Assembly (NCBI GenBank): GCA_018287875.1
Contig: JAGVVL010000018.1
Location: forward strand, 3,278,501 to 3,342,500
Length of the DNA stretch: 64,000 nucleotides
DNA from: Nigrospora sphaerica
Taxonomy: Eukaryota > Ascomycota > Sordariomycetes > Amphisphaeriales > Apiosporaceae
Direction of reading: 5' to 3'
Every line of letters begins with the position of its first letter. Within the stretch, counting starts at the first letter, position 1. Under the pieces are notes generated by a model. That model did no database searches. It saw only the letters and a program-made list of their open reading frames with translations, and was not told the DNA's origin. The position numbers and the translations under genes are program-made. This document shows, one piece after another, positions 56,565 to 64,000 of the stretch.

Positions 56565-57982
56565 ATGGCCACCAACAAGCAGAGACCTCCCTTTCGGGCG
56601 GAGCACATGGGTTCCCTCCTGCGGCCCAAGGAGATCACCGAAAAGCGCGTCGCCCTGGACAATGCCAAAGCCCTCGAGATTGAGCAGGACCAGGAACTCC
56701 ACGAGCTCGAGGACCGCTCCATCAACGAGATCGTCAAGGCCCAGCTGGACCTGGGCTACCATGCCATCACGGACGGTGAATACCGTCGGCACCAGTTCTG
56801 GGGAACCTTCTTCCCCCACCTGCAGGGCTTCGAGGAGATTCGGAATCCGGACTGGGACATGTTCCGCCTCTACGTGCCTGATACTGCCGCCTTCAGTGAG
56901 TGGATCCAGGGGGGATGAGAACGGGGAAGCCGCGGGACGAAGCCGCCAGATGACAAGGGGGGACGGCGGGGTGAGGACGAGAGGTCGAGGTGCGAGATAG
57001 GACCGACTGGGCGCCCTACTGACTTCAGATGGCAGCGGAGACGGGCCACAAGCCGGGTGAGACCATCGTCTGCACGGGCAAGATCAAGCACGTGGGCAGC
57101 TCCTACCTGAAGGACTGGGAGTACCTGAAGAAGCTCGTGCCGGCCGAGAGGGTCAAGGAGCTCAAGATCACGCTGGCGGCACCCAACTGGTACCACTTGC
57201 GATACAAGAAGGGCCGGGCCTACCCGAAGGAGGTGTACGCCAACGATGCCGAGTACTTTGCCGACATTGCCGCTGCGTACCGCACCGAGCTGCAGATTCT
57301 TTACGATCACGGGTGCCGGAACGTCACGATTGACGATCCCAACCTGGCATGTACGTTATCGGCCGTTCGCGGCGTTTTGAAACACGGGGGCCGCCGTACT
57401 CACTGACGTTTGGCTGCAGACTTCTGCTCGGAGAAGATGATTGCGGGCTTCAAGGAGGACGGCGAGGACATCGACGCGCTCTTCGACTCGTACATCAAGC
57501 TGTACAACGACTGCATCAGCAGCCGGCCCGAGGACCTGCACGTGGGCGTGCACCTGTGCCGAGGCAACTTTGCGTACAGCAAGCACTTTTCCGAGGGCGG
57601 ATACGACCGCATCGCGACCAAGCTCTTCAACGACATCGCGCTCGACACGTACTTCCTCGAGTACGACACGGAGCGGGCGGGCACGTTCGAGCCGCTGCGC
57701 GCGCTGCCGGCGCACAAGAACGTCATTCTCGGCGTCGTCACGAGCAAGTTCCCCGAGCTCGAGGACGTCGACGCCATGAAGGAGCGCGTCTACGCGGCCG
57801 CCGACGTCATCGCCGAGGGCGCCGGCCAGACGCGCGAGCAGGCCCTCCGCCGCATGGGCGTCAGTCCCCAGTGCGGCTTCGCGAGCCACCACCTCGGCAA
57901 CGCCGTGACCCACGACGACATGATGGCCAAGCTCAAGCTCGTGCGCGACATCGCCGACGCCATCTGGCCCGGCGAGCCGTAG
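56565..57982 (+). CDS. Cobalamin-independent methionine-synthase C-domain-like protein
   Basis: Three exons (56565-56895, 57036-57350, 57420-57982) give 402 residues. The first intron uses GTGAGT and the acceptor ATGGCAG, producing AAFT|ETGHKPGET. The second uses GTACGT and GCTGCAG, producing DPNLAY|FCSEKM. The protein covers one barrel of the MetE fold and about half the length of true methionine synthases (about 765 residues). Zinc-ligand-like residues are present: H260 and C262 in VHLCRGN and C367 in PQCGFASHH. An N-terminal RAEHMGSLLRP and a DGEYRRHQFWG motif match the stand-alone MetE-like group found in bacteria (YxjG/YxjH-like) and fungi. These are thought to transfer a methyl group between a small-molecule donor and a thiol; the real substrates are unclear. 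Cytosolic, with no signal peptide. The next gene follows in the same direction after 0.95 kb. Confidence 0.92.
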
Positions 57983-58936
57983 GCGCAGGAAGGAAAGGCG
58001 GCCGATGGTGCCGTGCGAGTATGCCTCTACCAAAGCAACAGAGCATCATGTAAAAAATACAGGCGTGAATAGACATACCGCTCAGGACGGCCAGAATAGA
58101 TGCAGGGCGACGTTGGCTCTCGGATTTGATAACGGGAGCCCATCACCAATCAACTGCCGTGTTGGATATGCAGTACAATGGAGCACGATGCACGACTTGC
58201 TGTCGGTCCTTGGCAGTGCAGCGTGGGCCCTTGACGCGACACGCAATCAGCGACGTGGGCGTAAGAAGGAACGTGGACATGGATCGGCCACTTGATGCAT
58301 TGCAGTGAGAAACGAATTCGCCATGCCGTCTTTAACGATCCTACCCCCGTGCCTGGATTGAAGGGGACTCGACTTGACGCATAGACGCTTCCGTCCATAC
58401 CCAAAAGCCCCAACCAAACGGTACCGATGATATGTGCCCCACCATCGTAGCGGTCGCGTCTACTACGTGCTAGTCAGGGAGGGCGACGGGAACCCAAGCC
58501 GAATAGCGCAATGAAGACGTTGAGGTTGTAGGCGCTCGAGCTTGCAGGCTGTCGGTACCTCTACATCACCTCCCCCTTCCAACGGACCAGACGGGCTCAG
58601 TTAAGTTTGTCTTCCATGGATGAATATCACATGTAGCGGCTGGCAATGCCGTGTTTGCCCCCCCCGTCCTGCTGTGCTAGCATCTACTAGCCTACCTGTC
58701 CTGTGGCCAGATCCAGGCTCCTCCACCGTCTTTCCGAAGCCCCTGGCACCGCCTTTGTACCCCCCTCTTGGCACTGCCCCTCCCCCTGACCCTCCCTCAG
58801 CTCGATTGCCGCGTCTCAATTCCCCGACCCGTCGCAGCTGCCAGATTGATCGTTTGCCCCTCGTCATTACGCCCGCGTGACATCTACTTCACCTTTCGCA
58901 CGAGAAAGTTGTCAACTCACCCCTTCGTCGTCAACC
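57983..58936. promoter_or_regulatory. Intergenic region upstream of the nucleotidase gene
   Basis: Nearly 1 kb without gene. The last 250 bp before the ATG at 58937 are C/T-rich, a usual look for a fungal promoter and leader. Confidence 0.5.
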
Positions 58937-61050
58937 ATGCCTGACAGACAAAAACCCCCGCCCAACGAGACCATTACCTTCAGCTCCGGCAGGCCCGAGG
59001 GACCACCGGATCTGCGGCTGTTGCACTACAACGATGTCTACCACGTCGACCCCTCGTCGGCCGAGCCCGTGGGCGGTGTGGCCCGCTTCATGACGCTCGT
59101 GAAGCACTATCGCGAGGACCCTTCCTTTGACGGCCAGCCCGGCCTCATCACGCTGTTCTCGGGTGACGCCTTCAACCCGAGTCTGGAGAGCTCCGTAACC
59201 AAAGGTAACGCACACACTACCGCCTCGGTATCGTAGCGCATTGGCTGATCCGAGGAACCTTGAGATAGGCACCCACATGGTCCCCCTGCTCAACAACATC
59301 GGGACCGATGCCGCTGCCCTGGGGGTAAGCATGCCTGCCCGCCTCGCTCCCTCATTCAAGGCGCTGACGCGGCAGATAGAACCACGATCTTGACTTTGGT
59401 GTGCGCCAGTTCCGCCACCTGGCCTCCAAGTGTAAGTTCCCCTGGCTCATCGCCAACGTGCTCGACCCGGCCCTGGGCGAGTCGGAGCCCATCGGCAACG
59501 CCAAGAAGACGCACATGATCACGGCGTCCAACGGCCTCAAAGTCGGCCTCGTGGGTCTCGGCGAGCGTGAGTGGCTGGCCACCATCAACAGCCTGCCGCC
59601 CGGCCTCATCTACAGGTCGGCGAGCGAGACGGCGCGCGAGCTGGTGCCGCAGCTGCGTGCCGAGGGCGCCGACATTGTCATCGCCGTCACACACATGCGC
59701 GAGCCCAACGATAACAAGCTCGCCGAGCAGACGAACGGCCTGTTCGACCTCATCCTCGGCGGCCACGACCACTACTACAACCACAGTCTCATCAAGGACA
59801 CGCACGTGCTGCGCTCGGGCACCGACTTCAAGCAGCTGTCGTACCTCGAGGCCCGGCGCCGCCCCGACGGCTCCGGGCGCTGGGACTTTGAAATCGTCCG
59901 CCGCGACGTCACCTCGGAGATCGCGCCGCACCAGCCCACGGTCAAGCTCACCGAGAAGCTGACCAGCAGCCTCAAGCAGACGCTGCAGAAGGCCGTGGGG
60001 TACACGGCCGCTCCCCTGGACGCCCGCTTCCGCACGGTGCGCCTGCAGGAGAGCAACATTGCCAACTGGGTCTGCGACATCATGCGCCACTACTACTCCG
60101 GCGACTGCTGCATCATGGCTTCGGGCACCATCCGGGGCGACCAGATCTACGCGCCCGGGCCCATTCTTCTGAAGGACATCATGAACTGCTTTCCCTTCGA
60201 GGACCCCGTCGTCGTCATCAGGGTGAAAGGCAAGGCCATCTGGGGCGCGTTGGAGAACGGCGTGTCCCAGTTCCCCGCACTGGAAGGCCGCTTCCCCCAG
60301 GTTTCCAACATATCCTTCACCTTTGACAACACCAAGCCCCCGGGCGAGCGCATCGTCGAGGCAACCATCGGCGGCGAGCCCATCGACATGGAGCGGAAGT
60401 ACGTGCTCGTGACGCGCGGCTACATGGGGCGCGGCAAGGACGGCTACGACAGCTTGTTGATTGAAGAGGAGGGCGGCGAGGCCGAGGAGATCGTGTCGGA
60501 AGAGAACGGCATCCTGATCTCGATGATGCTGCGGCAGTACTTCATCTCGCTGCGCGTCATGGGCAAGTGGCGGAACTGGGGCGCGTCGATGAACCGGCAC
60601 TGGGACAACGTATCGCAGCAGGTCGGCTCGTCGCACCCGCTCATCGAGCCGCGGGCGCGCGAGGAGAAGGCGGCCGCCGACGCCGCCGCCGACACGGCTG
60701 CCGACGCGGCGCGGCCGGTGTCCAAGGGCGGCTGGGACGAGTGGACGCCCCGGAAGGTACGGTCGCGGCGGGCCAGCCTGACGACGCGCGAAGACTCGGA
60801 CACGGAGGAGGATTACAGCGACGAGGCGGGCGCCGAGCTGCCGCACGAGGCCGAGCGCAGCGTCGAGGACCTCGACAAGGAGCTGCAGATCATGCGCCGC
60901 GTCGTCCAGAAGTGGTCGCGCCTCGCCGGCGTGAACTGCCGCTGCTGCGACGAGCTCACAAAGGACGAGTTCGAGGTGGACTGGACGCACGCCATCGCGC
61001 CGCGGCTCGAGGGCCGCATCAAGATGATCGGAAACCCGTTACCGGTGTAG
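58937..61050 (+). CDS. 5'-nucleotidase-family metallophosphatase, cytosolic type
   Basis: Three exons: 58937-59204, a 56-nt middle exon 59269-59324, and 59380-61050. The introns are 64 nt (GTAACG...ATAG) and 55 nt (GTAAGC...ATAG). The junctions restore SVTKG|THMVP and AALG|NHDLDFG. The product is 664 residues. The calcineurin-like metal site is complete: D33/H36 in HYNDVYHV, D77 in SGDAF, N109-H110-D111 in GNHD, H213 in THM, and H237/H239 in GGHDHY. A 5'-nucleotidase C-terminal domain follows (ASGTIRGDQIYAPGPILLKDI, FPFEDPVVVIRVKG, YDSLL), then an Arg/Asp-rich tail with a CRCC cysteine cluster near the end. There is no signal peptide or GPI signal, unlike secreted UshA-type enzymes, so it probably acts inside the cell on nucleotides or other phosphoesters. 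It converges with the next gene, only about 130 bp apart. Confidence 0.93.
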
Positions 61051-61180
61051 GAGGAAAGCCACGGGGGAAAAGAAAGAACATAGCACCAATGATAGCTAAG
61101 ACGTCTGGCCGGCCACTCGGTATTCGACGGCCAAAGAAGCCGTACCTTCACCCTCTTTCGTTTACTGTCCTCTCAATCCT

Positions 61181-62101
61181 CTAAACGCGCGTTTTGTTCC
61201 CGGCCACCTCACCAACGACGTCTCGCCCCGTCCCCGGTACCCCCGCCCTCTGATCCCCCGCCGCGGCCCTCTTTGTCTTGATTCCCACCGCGGCTTGTTC
61301 AAGCCGACTGCCCCCTCCGTTCCGGCCCGCCGCCGCCGCCGCCTCCACGTCGTCTGCGTCTCTCCGGTTCCCGGTCGTCGCGTCCTGCGTGCCGCCGCCT
61401 GCCGTCCGCTTGCGCCGGTGCACCAGCCAGCCCACCAGCACCAGCAGCAGCACGCCCCCGGCCGTCGAGCCGATCCCTATGGCGGCCGCGGCGCTCGTGC
61501 TCAGGCTGCTTTCGACGCGAGGCGACGGCAGGTGCCCGTTGTCGTTCGATTCGTCGTCATCGACGGCGGCAGCGGCGGAGGAAGGGTCGAGGGCCGTCGG
61601 CGTCGAAGAACGGGGGACCCGGGCAGTGTGGGAAGAAGAAGACGACGAGGAGAAGGAGGATATTGCGGGACCGGGAGTAGGGAGGGGCCAGCCGTGGGAG
61701 GTGGTGGCCGGGCGAGCAGGCGGCGAAAGCGCCCGAGACGAGAGGAGAAGCTGGGCCGCGGGCGGGGACGAAGGCGCCGTGAGGAGAGAGGTCAGCGTCG
61801 CCCGGACGGGCGGCGAGGTGATTTCCAATGCGAGCTGCGCGGCGCACGTCGTTAGCGACTTGACACCTTCTCCCTCGCTCCCGAAGGCGACAGGGACTAT
61901 GGCCATAGAGAAAAACCACCCAGAAACGGGGAGAAACAAAAAGACAAAGAGAGTTCGTACCGACCAGTCCGCCCCTGCCGCCGAGCCGTGTATACCACGC
62001 GCCCACGCCGCCACCGCCCACGCCGCGGCAGCTACCACGGTGAAGCCAGGCCGGGGGTACGCGTCGCCCCGTCCTCCGCTCACCAGCATCATCATCAGCA
62101 T
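61181..62101 (-). CDS. Single-pass membrane protein with Ser/Ala-rich ectodomain
   Basis: A 306-residue frame; the first true ATG is at 62101 (MLMMMLVSGG). The hydrophobic Ala-rich N-terminus resembles a signal peptide. The middle is rich in Ser, Pro and Ala with a poly-Ser run. One transmembrane helix lies near residues 205-230 (AAAAIGIGSTAGGVLLLVLVGWLV), followed by HRRKR and a short basic tail. The segment between about 50 and 75 (TLFVFLFLPVSGWFFSMAIV) is preceded by a GTACGA donor-like site and ends in an AG, so an intron may lie there, but removing it breaks the frame. The N-terminal part is therefore uncertain. Layout resembles fungal cell-surface or sensor-like proteins; there is no named domain. 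The plus-strand frame 61278-62147 is its shadow. Confidence 0.6.
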   Translation of the reverse strand: MLMMMLVSGGRGDAYPRPGFTVVAAAAWAVAAWARGIHGSAAGADWSVRTLFVFLFLPVSGWFFSMAIVPVAFGSEGEGVKSLTTCAAQLALEITSPPVRATLTSLLTAPSSPPAAQLLLSSRALSPPARPATTSHGWPLPTPGPAISSFSSSSSSSHTARVPRSSTPTALDPSSAAAAVDDDESNDNGHLPSPRVESSLSTSAAAAIGIGSTAGGVLLLVLVGWLVHRRKRTAGGGTQDATTGNRRDADDVEAAAAAGRNGGGSRLEQAAVGIKTKRAAAGDQRAGVPGTGRDVVGEVAGNKTRV

Positions 62102-64000
62102 CACGAACCAAATGGCGCCGGTTCAACGCCGCGGGCAAGCGAGTTGAATCAAGGCAATGCGAGACGTCGATGTAGTCGAGACGGTTGCAAAGAAAAAGAG
62201 GAGATAACACGCCGCCACGGAAAAACAGAAATAAAAAAAAGGGGTAGGGCGGCGTGTGGGCATCAACCGGAATGATTGAATTCATCTTCTCCCCACACCA
62301 AACGCCCCCCAGTGACCTTGTACGCGGGTAACACCAGGGGTGTAACGTCCTGCTTCATCGCGTCATACAGGTACCACGCCACGGACGCGGGGGCCCGGGG
62401 TTTCGAGGAGGGGGGGTTAGCGGTGAGGCGTAGGCGTTCGGCGGCGAGAGAGGATGGGGGATAGGGCTGGGTTTGGCGGGTGTAAAGGGGCCTTTTTCTT
62501 ATTCGGCGCTTTCTTGGTACCGGGGGGGAACCTCGCGGACTCGGGTTCCCGGGGAAGGCTGCGCGTTGTTGGATGTCGGTTTGGTTTTCGAGGTTCCGCT
62601 TAACCCCCTGTTAAAGACGATCCTCTTTACCGCACGTCATTATTCCTGTGTACGCTGACGTCCACGCGACTACTGCCTTGCCCCTTGACGTGGGTACGCC
62701 ACCTCGTCTGCCGTGAAGGGGAGGGGGGACAACCCAGTCCGAAATCCAACGGATACAAGAAACGGCTGCGGTGGGCCTATGGACTGCTTTTTGTTGAAGC
62801 CGTAGCGGGGCACAGAAGCAGGATGAGGACCCCCCTTTTGAGTGAATAGCCCGTACACGTCTCCGTGAGGCACTGATCAGCCCAAGACCCGGGAAGCAGA
62901 ACACCTCCAGGGCTTAGGAATCGCCGCCGAAGGACGCCCCATTGTTCACAGACGGGGCCCGGGTCGCCGTTCTTCTGCGCGTTCCCGCGTCCATCCTCGG
63001 GCCCGGGGTAGCGGGTGCGGCCCCCGTCGTCAGCGACCCTCACGATCCTGCCTTGTCTTGCACGTCCCGTCCCCAGCGGGTCCGACCTCGCCTCCCGGCC
63101 TGTGGGACGCGAGCGACGTGAGGTTACCGGGCCCCCGAGATGGCCTCGGGCCACCGCCGGTGGAACCCTTTCCGCCGAGCGCCGAACCAGTCGCCGATCT
63201 TGACTGTGCGGCACGTCGGTTAGCATCTTCAACGGACCTTGACCACCTGGCCGCTCTCGCGCCTTGCCCCTACCTCGAGGCGTTTTGCTAGTGGCTGTAG
63301 TGACTACAGACGCCACCAGAGTGACGAGGTTGCAATGCGTGACCAACATGACCTACGCGCTATATATGTCCCAGGGATGGGTTTACCGCGGAATCAGCCA
63401 ACCTTGGATTTCCTAGACTCATCGTGAGCCAGGTCGTGACTTGTTGGATTACTCGGGAGCTCTTGGATAAAGGAGAAGGGGGGGTTGGGAGAACAGTGGG
63501 AGACAATGAGTTGTCCTCCACTAGTCTTCGTGTTTTTATGAGCTTTTATTTGTGGTCAGATATTGGACTTTATCTGATTTCATGGTGACCAAGTACTCGG
63601 TATTGCACCTGCCGACGAGGCTCTTTTATGCGTGTATCCCACCCACACATGTGTGTACACAGATAGGTATATCTGCTTTACGGTGGGCAACACTATCTGA
63701 TATGACCTTTTCGAATCTTTCCCTCCTCCTGGGTCCCTTGGTTGGGCCTTTCTTCCGTTCTGCTTCCCCAGAAGCCACCAAGTTGTTCCAGCTGCACCGG
63801 AGGCGGAGATAGGGAGTTGTCCGTTCCCGGGCCTAGTTGCTACCCATCCACTGGCGCACGTTGGGAGTTTCCCAATGTTGGGGCCAGTCACCATCTTAGC
63901 CAGGGGCCGACCCGGCTATGCGGCTCGTTCATTTCTCCAGCCGCGCTCGTCCACGCACGACTACAACTACCCACCAGTTCTTGGCGGCTCCATCCGCCCT
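62102..64000. other. Gene-free right end of the window
   Basis: Includes the probable promoter of the minus-strand membrane-protein gene. No other gene is supported; frames up to 190 codons (62777-63349 minus) are Arg/Pro/Gly-rich and without domain. Confidence 0.45.

Noticed and set aside
50660..58000. Secondary-metabolite cluster around the P450
   Set aside because: Neighbours are an F-box protein, an RNA exonuclease and a MetE-like protein; no synthase, terpene cyclase, transporter or cluster regulator is adjacent.
59356..60990. 544-codon minus-strand frame opposite the nucleotidase
   Set aside because: The plus strand carries all metallophosphatase motifs; the antisense frame is a composition effect.

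Overview
The window is nuclear DNA of a filamentous ascomycete, most likely a Sordariomycete. That placement is an inference from the following: short introns (about 55-220 nt) with GTRNGT donors and YAG acceptors, GC-rich third positions in coding exons, an Mbp1-type APSES factor that also begins MVKA, a heterokaryon-incompatibility (HET) relic, and several proteins of fungus-specific type. No tRNA, rRNA, CRISPR array or intact transposon was seen.

Layout. 1-2.6 kb: a glutamine-rich protein behind a long leader. 2.6-9.8 kb: no intact gene; it holds a 43-bp tandem duplication, a broken HET-domain gene (about 5.43-6.80 kb) and an 18-bp hairpin repeat. 9.8-10.8 kb: a single-pass membrane protein. 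10.8-20.9 kb: about 10 kb with no convincing gene. 20.9-22.6 kb: a multi-pass membrane protein. 25.4-27.1 kb: an EamA/DMT transporter. 29.4-30.7 kb: an AKR7-type aldo-keto reductase. 32.5-34.6 kb: the Mbp1 cell-cycle transcription factor. 35.9-37.1 kb: a GATA-type zinc-finger protein. 37.1-44.0 kb: no intact gene, with a decayed coding patch at 38.5-40.4 kb.

The right part is denser. It holds a single-pass membrane protein (44.0-44.9), a two-exon MYND-finger protein (46.3-46.8), a DEDDh RNA exonuclease (48.4-49.8), a cytochrome P450 (50.7-52.5), an F-box protein (53.5-54.9), a MetE C-domain-like protein (56.6-58.0), a 5'-nucleotidase-family metallophosphatase (58.9-61.0) and a convergent single-pass membrane protein (61.2-62.1). 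The last 1.9 kb shows no gene.

I do not see a secondary-metabolite cluster or any shared pathway. The genes look like an ordinary chromosome arm mixing housekeeping, regulatory and fungus-specific functions, separated by unusually long gene-free stretches. Exon structures were worked out by hand from splice signals and frame continuity. The strongest are Mbp1, the aldo-keto reductase, the MetE-like gene, the nucleotidase, the MYND protein and the P450. The most notable observations are a P450 whose oxygen-activation motif has lost its acid and threonine, and a HET-domain pseudogene readable across several frames.
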